Source: Erwinia phyllosphaerae
Lineage (GTDB): Bacteria > Pseudomonadota > Gammaproteobacteria > Enterobacterales > Enterobacteriaceae
Assembly (NCBI RefSeq): GCF_019132875.1
Contig: NZ_JAHSPF010000006.1
Span: forward strand, 227,129 to 291,128
Reading direction: 5' to 3'
DNA length: 64,000 bases
Part shown: positions 1 to 10,891 of the stretch, piece by piece
How the letters are laid out: the number at the start of each line of letters is the position of its first letter
How positions within the stretch are numbered: the first letter of the stretch is position 1
The notes under the pieces: generated by a model
Database searches by the model: none
What the model saw: only the letters and a program-made list of their open reading frames with translations
Told to the model about the DNA's origin: nothing
Translations under genes and position numbers: made by a program

Positions 1-381
1 CACGTTAGAGCGATAGGAAAGCTCTGCCGGTGCCGGCATGCTGTCCCAGCTTGGACGCACCGGCGCAGGGCGGTGTCCCGTCGGCGCTGGCGTGCTGGCG
101 TGGCTCATCACCGGCTGGCTTACCTGTTGCGTGACCGGTTTGCTGCCCACTTCAAAGCGCAGCAAAGGGGCGTCCGCGCCGCAGAAGTCGTTGAGCAATC
201 CATTGATATTATTGATGTACTTATCACGGACCCAATCGAGCACAAAGCGGTTTGGTGCATACAAGGCCAGCGTATTGTCGTTCAATTCAGCCTGTAGAGG
301 ACGTATCCACATGCTGAATTCGGTGGCAGGTAGTTCATCCTGCAAACGGGCAAGACACTGTTGCCAGAGCGTAAGTGACAC
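1..381 (-). CDS. dnaA: Chromosomal replication initiator DnaA, 5' part (runs off window edge)
   Basis: DnaA binds 9-bp boxes at oriC and opens the duplex for the replisome. Only the first 127 codons are in the window and the frame is open to base 1. The start is GTG at 381, giving residues that begin (M)SLTLWQQCL, the family's domain I (DnaB and DiaA contact). The last residues, SYRSNV, are the linker just before the AAA+ domain, which lies outside the window. The gene is divergent from rpmH, the standard arrangement. A perfect DnaA box lies upstream at 589-597, consistent with autoregulation. Identification is secure; the C-terminal ATPase and DNA-binding domains cannot be checked. Confidence 0.95.
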   Translation of the reverse strand, partial: MSLTLWQQCLARLQDELPATEFSMWIRPLQAELNDNTLALYAPNRFVLDWVRDKYINNINGLLNDFCGADAPLLRFEVGSKPVTQQVSQPVMSHASTPAPTGHRPAPVRPSWDSMPAPAELSYRSNV

Positions 382-1126
<745 letters not shown>

Positions 1127-1143
1127 TAAAAGCTAACCGCTGA

Positions 1144-1503
1144 GTGGTTAAGCTCGCATTTCCCAGGGAGTTACGTTTGTTAACTCCCACTCATTTCACT
1201 TTCGTCTTCCAGCAGCCACAAAGAGCCGGTACGCCGCAAATCACCATCCTCGGCCGCCTTAACTCGCTGGGGCATCCCCGCATCGGTCTTACCGTCGCCA
1301 AAAAACATGTTAAGCGCGCGCATGAACGCAACCGGATCAAGCGATTGACCCGCGAAAGCTTTCGTCTGCGTCAGCACGACCTGCCCGCTATGGATTTTGT
1401 AGTGGTGGCGAAAAAAGGCGTGGCCGATCTGGATAACAGTGCGCTAATGGAAGCGTTGGAGAAGATGTGGCGTCGTCACTGTCGCCTGGCTCGCGGCTCC
1501 TGA
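1144..1503 (+). CDS. rnpA: Ribonuclease P protein component
   Basis: This protein cofactor of RNase P helps the catalytic RNA mature tRNA 5' ends. The 119-residue product starts at GTG ([13 protein letters not shown]), the start used in enterics. It contains the family signature [13 protein letters not shown] at about residues 61-73, which contacts M1 RNA. The 3' end overlaps yidD by 37 bp in another frame, a conserved overlap. The gene sits in the rpmH-rnpA-yidD-yidC string, linking RNA processing with membrane-protein insertion. Confidence 0.98.
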   Translation: MVKLAFPRELRLLTPTHFTFVFQQPQRAGTPQITILGRLNSLGHPRIGLTVAKKHVKRAHERNRIKRLTRESFRLRQHDLPAMDFVVVAKKGVADLDNSALMEALEKMWRRHCRLARGS

Positions 1504-1715
1504 TTGCGCTGATTCGCGTCTATCAACGCGTAATCAGTCCGCTTTTAGGACCCCACTGTCGTTTCCATCCAACCTGCTCGCAATACGGTATTGAGGCATT
1601 GCGCAGGTTTGGCATGGTAAAAGGCAGTTGGTTGACGATGAAACGCGTATTAAAATGCCACCCTTTGAACCCGGGTGGCGACGATCCGGTGCCGCCAAAA
1701 ACCGACGATAACTGA
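1467..1715 (+). CDS. yidD: Membrane protein insertion efficiency factor YidD
   Basis: YidD is a small inner-membrane-associated protein that helps YidC/Sec-dependent insertion. The 82-residue product has the family hallmarks: an amphipathic N-terminus ([17 protein letters not shown]), three Cys (in [10 protein letters not shown] and LKCHPL) and GGDDPVPP near the end. The ATG lies inside rnpA, and the stop is 11 bp before yidC. This tight spacing implies translational coupling in the rnpA-yidD-yidC transcript. Confidence 0.96.
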   Translation: MASSLSPGSRLLIALIRVYQRVISPLLGPHCRFHPTCSQYGIEALRRFGMVKGSWLTMKRVLKCHPLNPGGDDPVPPKTDDN

Positions 1716-1726
1716 GAACATTAACG

Positions 1727-3370
1727 ATGGATTCGCAACGCAATCTTTTTCTCATCGCTTTTCTGTTCGTGTCTTTTATGATCTGGCAAACCTGGCAAAC
1801 GGACCATGCTCCGCAGCCTGCGCAAACCCAGACCACACAAAACACGACAGCAGCCGGTGATGCCGCAAACCAGGGTGTACCCGCCAGCGGCCAGGGCAAA
1901 ACGATCACCGTTAAGACTGACGTCCTGTCTTTACAGATCAATACTCGCGGTGGCGATATTGAGCAGGCGCAGCTGCTGACTTACCCGGACAAGCTGGGCT
2001 CTTCACAGCCTTTCCAGCTGTTGGAAACCTCGCCAGGCTTTCTTTATCAGGCGCAGAGCGGTCTGACCGGACGCAACGGCCCGGATAACCCGGCCAACGG
2101 CGCTCGTCCTCTCTATACCACTACCCAGGACAACTTTGTACTGGCTGATGGCGCCAGCGAGCTGCGGATTCCGATGACCTTTACGGCGGAAAACGGCGCG
2201 ACCTATACCAAAACTTTCGTGCTGAAGCGCGGTGAGTTTGCCGTCAACGTCGATTATCAGGTTAACAACACCACCCAGCAGCCGCTGGAAGTGGCCATGT
2301 TTGGTCAGCTGAAGCAGACCATCGACCTGCCAAAACATCGCGATACTGGCAGCAACAACTTTGCGTTGCATACCTTCCGTGGCGCGGCTTACTCCAGCAG
2401 TGAGACCAACTACGAAAAGTATAAGTTCGACAAAATCAGCGATAACGAAAACCTGAACGTCAACACCAACAACGGTTGGGTAGCGATGCTTCAGCAGTAT
2501 TTCGCTACGGCCTGGGTGCCGCGCACCAACGGCGCCAATACGCTTTACACCAGCAACCTGGGTAACGGTATTGCCGCAGTAGGCTATAAATCTACGCCGG
2601 TTTCCGTTGCGCCTGGCGCGCAGCAGAACCTGTCCGCCACGCTGTGGGTTGGCCCGGAAATTCAGGACAAAATGGCGGCCATCGCGCCTCACCTTGACCT
2701 GACCGTGGACTACGGCTGGCTGTGGTTTATCTCTCAGCCGCTGTTTAAGCTGCTGAAGTTCCTGCACAGCTTTATCGGTAACTGGGGCTTCTCCATTATC
2801 GTTATCACCTTTATCGTTCGTGGCATCATGTACCCGCTGACCAAAGCGCAGTACACCTCCATGGCGAAAATGCGTATGCTGCAGCCGAAAATTCAGGCGA
2901 TGCGTGAGCGTTTAGGTGAAGACAAGCAGCGTATGAGCCAGGAGATGATGGCGCTGTATAAAGCAGAGAAGGTTAACCCGCTGGGTGGCTGTCTGCCGCT
3001 GGTTATCCAGATGCCAATCTTCCTTGCGCTTTACTATATGCTGATGGGTTCTATCGAGCTGCGCCACGCGCCGTTCGCCCTGTGGATCCATGACCTGTCT
3101 GCGCAGGACCCATACTACATTCTGCCAATCCTGATGGGCATGACGATGTTCTTCATCCAGAAGATGTCGCCAACCACCGTGACTGACCCAATGCAGCAGA
3201 AGATCATGACCTTTATGCCGGTCATCTTCACCGTGTTCTTCCTGTGGTTCCCGTCTGGTCTGGTGCTGTACTACATCGTCAGTAACCTGGTGACCATTAT
3301 CCAGCAGCAGCTGATTTATCGCGGGCTGGAAAAACGTGGCCTGCATAGCCGCGACAAGAAAAAAGCATAA
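1727..3370 (+). CDS. yidC: Membrane protein insertase YidC
   Basis: YidC (Oxa1/Alb3 family) inserts and folds inner-membrane proteins, including ATP synthase subunits a and c, alone or with SecYEG. The 547-residue product has an N-terminal membrane anchor (about residues 5-22), a Gln/Thr-rich linker, a large periplasmic beta domain (about 60-340) and the conserved five-helix core with the [13 protein letters not shown] and [13 protein letters not shown] regions. The basic C-terminus ends RDKKKA. It follows yidD by 11 bp and ends before an intrinsic terminator at 3407-3437, so mnmE has its own transcription start or depends on read-through. Confidence 0.98.
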   Translation: MDSQRNLFLIAFLFVSFMIWQTWQTDHAPQPAQTQTTQNTTAAGDAANQGVPASGQGKTITVKTDVLSLQINTRGGDIEQAQLLTYPDKLGSSQPFQLLETSPGFLYQAQSGLTGRNGPDNPANGARPLYTTTQDNFVLADGASELRIPMTFTAENGATYTKTFVLKRGEFAVNVDYQVNNTTQQPLEVAMFGQLKQTIDLPKHRDTGSNNFALHTFRGAAYSSSETNYEKYKFDKISDNENLNVNTNNGWVAMLQQYFATAWVPRTNGANTLYTSNLGNGIAAVGYKSTPVSVAPGAQQNLSATLWVGPEIQDKMAAIAPHLDLTVDYGWLWFISQPLFKLLKFLHSFIGNWGFSIIVITFIVRGIMYPLTKAQYTSMAKMRMLQPKIQAMRERLGEDKQRMSQEMMALYKAEKVNPLGGCLPLVIQMPIFLALYYMLMGSIELRHAPFALWIHDLSAQDPYYILPILMGMTMFFIQKMSPTTVTDPMQQKIMTFMPVIFTVFFLWFPSGLVLYYIVSNLVTIIQQQLIYRGLEKRGLHSRDKKKA

Positions 3371-3406
3371 CGGATACCCATCCACAGATTTAGTGGGTGC
3401 TATCAT

Positions 3407-3437
3407 AAGGCGGTCAACTGACCGCCTTATTTTTTTG
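3407..3437 (+). terminator. Intrinsic terminator after yidC
   Basis: An 8-bp perfect stem (AAGGCGGT at 3407-3414, ACCGCCTT at 3421-3428) with a 6-nt loop is followed by a T tract. It lies between yidC and mnmE. Confidence 0.85.
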
Positions 3438-3457
3438 CCTTAAAAAGAGATCAGAAC

Positions 3458-4822
3458 ATGAGTCATAGCGAGACTATCGTTGCCCAGGCGACGCCGCCAG
3501 GACGCGGTGGCGTCGGTATTCTGCGCGTTTCCGGCCCCGGGGCCGCCGACGTGGCCCACGCGCTGCTGGGTAAACTGCCGAAGCCCCGCTACGCCGACTA
3601 TCTGCCCTTTCGCGATGCCGATAACGTCACGCTGGACCAGGGGATTGCGCTGTGGTTTCCCGGCCCGAACTCCTTTACCGGTGAAGACGTGCTGGAACTA
3701 CAGGGCCACGGCGGCCCGGTTATTCTGGATCTGCTGCTGAAACGTATCGTCGCCCTGCCTGGCGTACGCATCGCGCGTCCCGGCGAATTTTCAGAACGTG
3801 CTTTCCTTAACGACAAGCTGGATCTGGCTCAGGCTGAAGCTATCGCTGACCTGATTGACGCCAGTTCGGAGCAGGCGGCACGCTCGGCGGTGAACTCCCT
3901 ACAGGGCGCGTTTTCGCTGCGGGTTAATACTCTTGTGGAAGCACTTACTCACCTGCGCATCTACGTAGAAGCCGCAATTGATTTTCCGGATGAGGAGATC
4001 GATTTCCTGTCGGACGGTAAAATCGAAGCCCAGCTGAATCAGGTTATTGCCGATCTGGACAGCGTGCGGGCCGAGGCGCGCCAGGGCAGTTTGCTGCGCG
4101 AAGGGATGAAAGTGGTGATTGCGGGACGGCCTAACGCCGGAAAATCCAGCCTGCTGAACGCGCTGGCCGGACGAGAAGCGGCGATTGTGACCGATATTGC
4201 CGGTACAACCCGTGACGTGCTGCGCGAGCATATCCATATCGACGGCATGCCGCTGCATATTATCGATACCGCAGGGCTACGCGAAGCCAGTGACGAGGTT
4301 GAACGCATCGGTATTGAACGGGCCTGGCATGAAATCGAACAGGCCGACCGCGTGCTGTTTATGGTTGATGGCACGACCACTGCGGCGACAGAGCCTGGCG
4401 ACATCTGGCCAGACTTTATTGCCCGCCTGCCGGCGACCCTGCCGATCACCGTGGTACGTAATAAAGCGGACGTTACTGGCGAAACGCTCGGCATGACGGA
4501 AGTAAATAATCACTCACTTATCCGCCTTTCTGCGCGTACCGGTGAAGGCATTGACGTCCTGCGTAATCACCTGAAAGCGTCGATGGGCTTTGCGGGCAAT
4601 ACGGAAGGCGGCTTCCTGGCGCGCCGTCGCCATCTTCAGGCGCTGGAGTTAGCAGCTACTCACTTACTTCAGGGTAAAGAGCAGCTGCTGGGTGCCAAAG
4701 CGGGTGAGCTGCTGGCGGAAGAGCTGCGGGTCGCGCAGCAAAGCTTGAGTGAAATTACCGGCGAATTTACCTCTGACGATCTGCTGGGCCGTATTTTTTC
4801 CAGCTTTTGCATCGGGAAATAA
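3458..4822 (+). CDS. mnmE: tRNA uridine-5-carboxymethylaminomethyl modification GTPase MnmE
   Basis: MnmE works with MnmG, encoded at 36320-38209 in this window, to install the (carboxymethyl)aminomethyl group on wobble U34 of several tRNAs. The 454-residue product has the N-terminal tetrahydrofolate-binding domain, a helical domain and an inserted G domain with GRPNAGKSS (P loop), DTAG and NKAD motifs. It ends in the invariant C-terminal CIGK, whose Cys is essential in the family. The start [20 protein letters not shown] is the usual one. A weak GGGCC/GGCCC hairpin without T tract (4850-4865) follows, before the convergent exporter genes. Confidence 0.98.
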   Translation: MSHSETIVAQATPPGRGGVGILRVSGPGAADVAHALLGKLPKPRYADYLPFRDADNVTLDQGIALWFPGPNSFTGEDVLELQGHGGPVILDLLLKRIVALPGVRIARPGEFSERAFLNDKLDLAQAEAIADLIDASSEQAARSAVNSLQGAFSLRVNTLVEALTHLRIYVEAAIDFPDEEIDFLSDGKIEAQLNQVIADLDSVRAEARQGSLLREGMKVVIAGRPNAGKSSLLNALAGREAAIVTDIAGTTRDVLREHIHIDGMPLHIIDTAGLREASDEVERIGIERAWHEIEQADRVLFMVDGTTTAATEPGDIWPDFIARLPATLPITVVRNKADVTGETLGMTEVNNHSLIRLSARTGEGIDVLRNHLKASMGFAGNTEGGFLARRRHLQALELAATHLLQGKEQLLGAKAGELLAEELRVAQQSLSEITGEFTSDDLLGRIFSSFCIGK

Positions 4823-4937
4823 GCGGCAGCGCCTGAAACAAAGCATTGTGGGCCAAGGATGGCCCGTGCCGAGCCTCCACGAGGGCATCTTTGTGAAAAG
4901 CGCAGGCTTTCTGAGTCAGTACTCTGGTAGCCGAGCC

Positions 4938-7034
4938 TTACAGCTCAATCACCCTGTCCGCGCTGGCAATCGTGGACGGCCGGTGAGCAATAAATATGCG
5001 GGTAATTTTCAGCGCGGCGACAGAGGCGTTGATATGCGCTTCGTTGGCCAGATCCAGATGGCTGGTTGCCTCATCCAGAAACAGAATATTAGGCCGTCGG
5101 TATAAAGCTCTGGCGATAAGCAACCGTTGTTTCTGACCGCCGGAAAGGCTGCCGCCCAGCTCGCTGATCAAGGTTTCGTAGCCCATCGGCATCGCCGTAA
5201 TTTCCTGATGGATATTGCAGTCCATCGCGCAGCGTATAATGCGCTCCATCTCTTTTTCGCCGTCAAAACTGGCGATGTTTTCGGCTATCGACCCCGCAAA
5301 AAGCTTATCTTCCTGCAACACGCACGCAATACAGTCGCGATAGTTATTCAGCCCTGCTTTGTTAATATCCAGACCGTTAATCAGGATCTCACCTTCAACC
5401 GGCGTCAGCAGGCCAGCCATCACTTTCATTAATGTGGTTTTGCCAATGCCGGAAGGCCCGACGATCGCCACGCTTTCTCCGGGTGCCACGGAAATATTCA
5501 GGCCGCTAAAAACAGGTCTGGACAGCTTGTCGTACTGGTAGGTGACGCCGCGCGCTTCAAAGCCAGCCGGTTCATCAACCGTGGCCAGCGAGCGCCCGGG
5601 CTGCAACTCCTCCGCATCGGTAAAAACAATGTCTGCCACCCTGTCGCTGTGCAGCGCCAGCATTTTCAGCTGTAAGACCATATTGATCAGGCTGGCAGCG
5701 CGATCGGAAAACTGTCCGCGATAGGCGTTGAACGCCACAAACATCCCCAGCGTCATATTACCGTCGATCACCATTGAGGCGCCCAGCCACAGGATCACCA
5801 CCTGATCGAGGGTGCTGATAAAAGTATTTACGCCGCCAAACAGCAAATCCAGTTTGGTCAGCCGGATAGTGGCGTTGGTGGTATCGATAGTCAGATTGAG
5901 CCAGAACTGCGCTCGCCGGGCGGTTATACCCAGCGCTTTAAGCGTGCCGATGCCGTACAGGCTTTCCATAAAATGCGAACCGGCCCGCGCGCCCTTCACA
6001 ATCTGCTCCTCCTGCGCCTGCCGATAGCGCTGATAGGTAGCCAGGCGCAGGATCATATAAATCAGCGTAAAACCCAACACCACCCAGACCAGCCAGCCGC
6101 CGTACAAAAACATCATGATAAAAACGCCAGCCGACATCAGCGAATCAATAATGCCGTTCACAATGCTGCTGGTTAGCGTGGTGCGGATCACGTCCAGCGA
6201 ACCAAAGCGGGACTGGATATCGCCAAGCTTGCGCTTTTCAAAGTAGTGCAGCGGCAGGTTAAGCAGGTGATCGAACATGCCCGCTTTCCACTGCACGTCT
6301 ATCAGCGATCCCATCACCAGCGATGTCCAGGCACGCAGCATGCTGACAAAAGTGCGAAACAGAATAAAACCCAGCAGCCCCATGCAGATGAGCGCCAGCA
6401 AATCATGATCTTCGGCAATAATGACGTGATCCATCACCAGCTGCGTCCCCACCGGCATCAGCAGGTTAACCGCTTCGATAACCAGCGACAGGCAGAAAAT
6501 TTTAGTGAGAAAGCCGGGCAGCCCGCTGATATTTTTCATCATCGTGCCAAAGCTCAGACGGCTGCGCTGTTTAATACGGGTAAATTCGCTGTCTGGCCAC
6601 AGCTCCAGCGCGACGCCGGAGAAATGCTGTGACATTTCCGCCAGCCCTACCACTCGTCTGCCAAATGCCGGATCGTGCAAAATAAAGCGCGAGCCGCGCA
6701 CGGCCACCAGCACGACAAAGTGACTCATGTCCCAGTGCAGTAAACAGGGCGTTTTTAGCTGCTTCAGCTCGTCCAGATCCAGCGATAGAGGCCGCGTTTT
6801 CAGCTTTAGCTGCCTGCCAATGTCGATCAGCACCGCCAGCGTCGCGCCATGAGAAGAGATACCAAACCGGCTACGTAAATTGAACAAGTCGATATCCATG
6901 CCGTGGTAGCGGCAGGCCATTACCAGACAGGCCAGCCCGCACTCCGCCGCTTCCGTTTGTAACACCACGGGAACCTTGCGCCGAAAGCTGAAGTTCAGAC
7001 GACGCAGGATGTCATTAAAAATCGAATCATTCAT
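4938..7034 (-). CDS. Peptidase-containing (C39) ABC transporter, CvaB/colicin V type
   Basis: Peptidase-containing ABC transporters cleave double-glycine leaders and export small bacteriocins or microcins through a HlyD partner and TolC. The 698-residue product has an N-terminal C39 peptidase with the catalytic set in place: Gln26, Cys32 (in AAECGLACL), His105 and Asp121. A six-helix membrane domain follows (about 160-440), then an ATPase with GPSGIGKTT (Walker A), LSGGQ, LFLDEAT (Walker B) and an AHRPS switch His. All catalytic motifs look intact. The gene overlaps the upstream HlyD gene by 8 bp. No double-glycine peptide gene was found nearby, so the substrate is unknown; it may be encoded elsewhere. 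Confidence 0.9.
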   Translation of the reverse strand: MNDSIFNDILRRLNFSFRRKVPVVLQTEAAECGLACLVMACRYHGMDIDLFNLRSRFGISSHGATLAVLIDIGRQLKLKTRPLSLDLDELKQLKTPCLLHWDMSHFVVLVAVRGSRFILHDPAFGRRVVGLAEMSQHFSGVALELWPDSEFTRIKQRSRLSFGTMMKNISGLPGFLTKIFCLSLVIEAVNLLMPVGTQLVMDHVIIAEDHDLLALICMGLLGFILFRTFVSMLRAWTSLVMGSLIDVQWKAGMFDHLLNLPLHYFEKRKLGDIQSRFGSLDVIRTTLTSSIVNGIIDSLMSAGVFIMMFLYGGWLVWVVLGFTLIYMILRLATYQRYRQAQEEQIVKGARAGSHFMESLYGIGTLKALGITARRAQFWLNLTIDTTNATIRLTKLDLLFGGVNTFISTLDQVVILWLGASMVIDGNMTLGMFVAFNAYRGQFSDRAASLINMVLQLKMLALHSDRVADIVFTDAEELQPGRSLATVDEPAGFEARGVTYQYDKLSRPVFSGLNISVAPGESVAIVGPSGIGKTTLMKVMAGLLTPVEGEILINGLDINKAGLNNYRDCIACVLQEDKLFAGSIAENIASFDGEKEMERIIRCAMDCNIHQEITAMPMGYETLISELGGSLSGGQKQRLLIARALYRRPNILFLDEATSHLDLANEAHINASVAALKITRIFIAHRPSTIASADRVIEL

Positions 7035-8313
7035 TTACAGGCCCGCTAATGCTTTTTTTGAGGTCATAGTAAGGCGATAACATCCACTGCCAGATTGGCC
7101 GCTTCTCCAGAAACAGCGTGGCCTGCGCCTTCATCCCGCTGGCCAGCGTCAGCGGCTTGCCCTGATAGCTGAAGCGCCCTTGCTCAAGCGCCACAATCAC
7201 TTTGTAATAGGGGGCAATCACGCCGTCGGTACGCGGTATTGAGTTATATTTACCCATTTCCTGGAAAGAGGCGGAGACGTTGGAAATGGATAAAATCCTG
7301 CCGGGAAACTGGCCATATTTTTCAAACGGGAAAGCCTCGTAACGCAGATTGATACCATCGCCGGGATGGAGGTAAGGCACGCTGGTATCCGGGATCCAGA
7401 GCATCAGGTAATAACGGGTACTGCTGGCCGGCATCAGCTGGGCCAGGCTGTCTCCCTGTGCCACCATCTGCCCTTCCGTTACGCTCATGCTTTCGATTTT
7501 TCCGTCGCTGGGCGCTGTGATAAAGAGCGAGCCGCTGGCATTCACTTCCGCCAGCTGCCGTTTCAGATCGCTACGCTGATACTGATACTGTGAAATCTGG
7601 TTGTCATACTCGATGCCTTTGGTCAGCAGCTCACTCTCCAGCGCGCTGATTTGCAGTGCTTCCTGAATCGCCTGCGTGTTGAGGCCTTGCCAGGCGTTTT
7701 GCTGTTGGTAAAAGAGGTAGCGCTGGTTGGCGAACTGTTCCTGAGTGATTAACCCTTTACGCAGATAATCGCTATAGTTGGTCATGCTTTTACGCATATC
7801 TTTTACGCCGTTTCCGCTATCGGTAATTAAACGCTGCGATTTCTCATGGGCGATACGATATTTTTCCAGCTGGTTCTGCAAATTTTTTAAGGTAGTGGCT
7901 TTATTTTCCGCCAGCCTTTCAATGATATTTTCCGTTAGCGCAATCTGGTGGTTAATCGCTTCCACCGAGCGCTCGCTGACGTTACCTGATGAGGTGGTAC
8001 GGCTAACATCAATCTGGTAAAGGCGTTCGCCTTTCTTTATTAAATCGCCCGCCTCCGGCCACTTTTTAGTAATAAAACCCTGCTGCGGGGCGAAGATGGT
8101 AATAGCGTGCGGCAGAGAGATAACTTCTCCGGTCACGTTGATGCGGCGGGTAAAAGAGCCGCCCAGGATAAACAGCAACAGCAGAATAAAAAACAGAACG
8201 GAAACAACGGCGACGGCCCATGCGGGATAGCCTGATGTCAGTAGCGCTTTGCCCAGCCATTTGGTTTTAAGATGCTGGACGGCTTCCATGCGAAATAGCG
8301 GTTTTCTTTCCAT
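7027..8313 (-). CDS. HlyD/CvaA-family periplasmic adaptor of the ABC exporter
   Basis: Membrane-fusion proteins of this family bridge an inner-membrane ABC exporter to TolC. The 428-residue product has a short cytoplasmic N-terminus, one membrane helix (about residues 33-53, ending in a Leu-rich run), a lipoyl-like half (IFAPQQGFITKKW), a long coiled-coil region (about 115-265) and the second lipoyl half (ITAPSDGKIESMSVTEGQMV). The beta-barrel C-terminus ends near residue 428. It lies directly upstream of the C39 ABC transporter with an 8-bp overlap, so the two form one two-gene operon. The 426-bp AT-rich region upstream probably holds the promoter. Confidence 0.9.
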   Translation of the reverse strand: MERKPLFRMEAVQHLKTKWLGKALLTSGYPAWAVAVVSVLFFILLLLFILGGSFTRRINVTGEVISLPHAITIFAPQQGFITKKWPEAGDLIKKGERLYQIDVSRTTSSGNVSERSVEAINHQIALTENIIERLAENKATTLKNLQNQLEKYRIAHEKSQRLITDSGNGVKDMRKSMTNYSDYLRKGLITQEQFANQRYLFYQQQNAWQGLNTQAIQEALQISALESELLTKGIEYDNQISQYQYQRSDLKRQLAEVNASGSLFITAPSDGKIESMSVTEGQMVAQGDSLAQLMPASSTRYYLMLWIPDTSVPYLHPGDGINLRYEAFPFEKYGQFPGRILSISNVSASFQEMGKYNSIPRTDGVIAPYYKVIVALEQGRFSYQGKPLTLASGMKAQATLFLEKRPIWQWMLSPYYDLKKSISGPVNE

Positions 8314-8739
8314 AGCTTTCTTAAATTAAAAGAATAAAGGGTTGTTATCCCCTGGTCATGGCGGATAAAAACCCGGCGTTCCGTGCCTGGCTGTGGAAAG
8401 TACACTATTCTCCCTTACTTTATCAACTCCATTTTTATAGCAATAGAATAAATCCAGTTAACATCATTGATTAATTCCAGTAAAAATAGCTTACTTGCGG
8501 CAGGTTACGTTACTTATATGACATTTATTAACGTTATATAAAAAAAGGTGAGCCGTTAATAATGATAATGGAATGGAAAAAATTTCAGCGTAAAAATACT
8601 GCCTGGCGGGATTAATAAGCAGGACTGTAAATTAATATTAATCCTAATTTCTGTTCGTAACAGGAAAGTTGCGTGATATTTACCAGGAAAATTCTTACAA
8701 TAGCGCGATGATTTTCCGACCATTTTCACGGAGCGACAG
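8314..8739. promoter_or_regulatory. AT-rich divergent intergenic region, exporter operon / yieE
   Basis: This 426-bp stretch is clearly more AT-rich than its neighbours. I searched both strands for a short ORF with a double-glycine leader and found none. The longest frame is 55 codons on the minus strand (8556-8723) without leader features. The region presumably contains the divergent promoters for the exporter operon and yieE. The AT bias suggests silencing by H-NS-type proteins, which is inference. Confidence 0.5.
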
Positions 8740-9456
8740 ATGGCAAGTCATTTTGTACGTTGGAGCCTGACGGATGCCAACATTCCCCTACACCGACTCT
8801 CCCGACAGGTCACCGAAGCGGCGCAGACACTGCCGGAGCGGCGGCGAATGCGTTTTCTCGCCTCACGTATGCTGCTGGCCGAAACTATGCTGCGGCTGTA
8901 CGGTATTCCTCAGTTGCCTGCGCTAACCGCCGCCCTTAACGGACGCCCGCGCTTTGCCGATCCCGACCTGCCGGATTTTAGTATTGCCTATGCGGGAAAC
9001 ATTATTGGCGTGCTGCTGGCGGAAGAAGGTACCTGTGCCGGGCTGGATATGGAAATCGTTCGCGCGCACAGCCGACAGACGCTGGAACAGTATTCCCGTG
9101 AAATCTCCTCCGGTGAAAAAGCCTGGGCGCAGGCGCAGGCCGATCCCGTAGAAGCCGCCACCCAGCTCTGGACGCTGCGGCAAAGCATACTCAAGCTCAC
9201 GGACGATAAGGCAAAAGAGTCGCTAAGGCTCCATCCCGCTTCCGGACGGCTGCGATCGCTGCTTTTGCCGGATATTGAAGCCATTTCCGATGTTGAACCG
9301 CTGATTGTCTGGTCGTGCGCGCTTTCGCCAGGCTGCGAGCGTTTATCACTGTGGGAATTTGCGGAAAATAACTGGAAGGGACTGAGTTCGAAAAGTATGG
9401 GGCCGCGAACGCTACGGCTGACCAGCCTGCCGCCAGAGAAACTGGCGCATTTTTAA
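8740..9456 (+). CDS. yieE: YieE, phosphopantetheinyl-transferase-like protein with degenerate motif
   Basis: YieE is a predicted 4'-phosphopantetheinyl transferase relative of unproven substrate. The 238-residue product resembles E. coli YieE along its length (FLASRMLLAE, FSIAYAGN). The metal-binding GLDME (Asp103, Glu105) is present. The second motif, normally W-x-x-K-E, reads WTLRQS at 144-149, so the catalytic Lys and Glu are Arg and Gln. As I recall, E. coli YieE is also degenerate there, so this would be a family property rather than a recent mutation. In E. coli the gene is followed by chrR and adeP; here chrR is absent and adeP is convergent. Confidence 0.8.
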   Translation: MASHFVRWSLTDANIPLHRLSRQVTEAAQTLPERRRMRFLASRMLLAETMLRLYGIPQLPALTAALNGRPRFADPDLPDFSIAYAGNIIGVLLAEEGTCAGLDMEIVRAHSRQTLEQYSREISSGEKAWAQAQADPVEAATQLWTLRQSILKLTDDKAKESLRLHPASGRLRSLLLPDIEAISDVEPLIVWSCALSPGCERLSLWEFAENNWKGLSSKSMGPRTLRLTSLPPEKLAHF

Positions 9457-9493
9457 CGAGCGGGCCGACGCTTATCGACCCGCCCGTTGGCTG

Positions 9494-10807
9494 TTAATGA
9501 GCGTCAATAAAAACGATTTTCAGCACGAAAAGCAGTCCTACCACGATGACGCATGGCGACATTTCACGCCAGCGGCCGGTACCCAGCTTCATCACGCAGT
9601 AAGAGATAAAGCCCAGCGCGATGCCTTCGGTAATAGAAAAGCTGAACGGCATCATCACCGTCGTCACGAAGGCCGGCACCGCTTCGGTTAAATCATCCCA
9701 TTTCACGCGCGCAAGGCTGGAAGTCATCAGCACGCCAACGTAGATCAGCGCGCCAGCGGCCGCATAGGCTGGCACCATACCGGCCAGCGGCGACAGGAAC
9801 ATCACCAGCAGGAACAGAATACCTGTTACCACCGCCACCAGCCCGGTACGACCACCGATAGAAACGCCGGAAGAGCTTTCGATATAGGCGGTAACGGAAG
9901 AGGTACCGATATAAGCGCCCGCAACGGAGCTGATGCTGTCGACAAACAGCGCCTGCTTCATGCGTGGGAACGTCCCTTTTTCATCGGTCAGGCCCGCTTT
10001 GTCGGTCACGCCAATCAGCGTACCGGAAGAGTCAAACAGGTTAACCAGCATAAAGGAGAAGATGATGCCGGCCATGCCGATATTCAGCGAGCCTTTTAAA
10101 TCGACCTGTCCCAGTACGGCGGTCATGCCGGACGGCGCAGAGAATACGCCGCCGTATTTGACGTCGCCAAGCGCCAGGCCAATCAGCGTGGTCACAACGA
10201 TAGAGACCAGCACCGCGACGTGAATATTGCGCGAGGCCAGAATCGCGATGATAAAGAAGCCCAGCGCCCCCAGCAGTACGCTATGGGAGGTCAAATCGCC
10301 TACGGCCACCAGCGTTTCTTTATTTGGCACCACGATACCGGCATTTTTCAGGCCGATCATCGCAATAAATAACCCAATTCCGGCGGTAATCCCCACGCGC
10401 AGGCTCACCGGAATATTGGCGATCATCCAGTAACGCACGCGAAACAGCGTCAGCAGCAGCAGGCCTACGGCGCCCCAAAAAATAGCACCCATTCCCACCT
10501 GCCAGGAGATCCCCATGGCACCCACGACCACGAAGGCGAAAAAGGCGTTCAGGCCCATGGCAGGCGCCAGCGCTACCGGCAGATTGGCCACCAGGCCCAT
10601 CAGGATACTGCCGAATGCAGCAATCAAACAGGTTGTCACAAACACGGCCTGCGTATTCATGCCCGCCACGCCAAGGATCTGCGGGTTGACGAAGACGATG
10701 TAAACCATGGTCAGAAAGGTCGTGAATCCGGCGACCACTTCCGTCCGCACCGTCGTGCCGTGTTCCTGGAGTTTAAAGATCCGCTGCAGTAGACCTGAGT
10801 TATTCAT
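9494..10807 (-). CDS. adeP: Adenine permease AdeP (NCS2/AzgA family)
   Basis: AdeP imports adenine by proton symport across the inner membrane. The 437-residue, 12-14 helix product carries AzgA-type features: GFTTFLTMVYIVFVNP near the N-terminus, LAPAMGLNAFFAF, LFDSSGTLIGV and GTSSVTAYIESSSG. Length and sequence match E. coli YieG/AdeP, and the yieE-adeP-yieH order is as in E. coli. A good PurR operator lies 85 bp upstream (10892-10905), suggesting repression when purines are plentiful. The ATG start (MNNSGLLQRIFKLQEHG) is the usual one. Confidence 0.93.
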   Translation of the reverse strand: MNNSGLLQRIFKLQEHGTTVRTEVVAGFTTFLTMVYIVFVNPQILGVAGMNTQAVFVTTCLIAAFGSILMGLVANLPVALAPAMGLNAFFAFVVVGAMGISWQVGMGAIFWGAVGLLLLTLFRVRYWMIANIPVSLRVGITAGIGLFIAMIGLKNAGIVVPNKETLVAVGDLTSHSVLLGALGFFIIAILASRNIHVAVLVSIVVTTLIGLALGDVKYGGVFSAPSGMTAVLGQVDLKGSLNIGMAGIIFSFMLVNLFDSSGTLIGVTDKAGLTDEKGTFPRMKQALFVDSISSVAGAYIGTSSVTAYIESSSGVSIGGRTGLVAVVTGILFLLVMFLSPLAGMVPAYAAAGALIYVGVLMTSSLARVKWDDLTEAVPAFVTTVMMPFSFSITEGIALGFISYCVMKLGTGRWREMSPCVIVVGLLFVLKIVFIDAH

Positions 10808-10891
10808 TGTGAGTTTCCAAAACGGAGAAAAGTTATCGTCGGCTATCCTAACTGATAAATTTTAATTTGCCAGAGAGCACCGGGGTTTTTT

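Noticed and set aside
2003..2767. 254-codon minus-strand frame inside yidC
   Set aside because: Shadow of yidC in the antisense direction.
4850..4865. GGGCC/GGCCC hairpin after mnmE as terminator
   Set aside because: The 5-bp stem lacks a T tract on either strand.
8556..8723. 55-codon minus-strand frame as a possible microcin precursor
   Set aside because: No double-glycine leader, no good ribosome site, and a composition typical of chance frames in AT-rich DNA.
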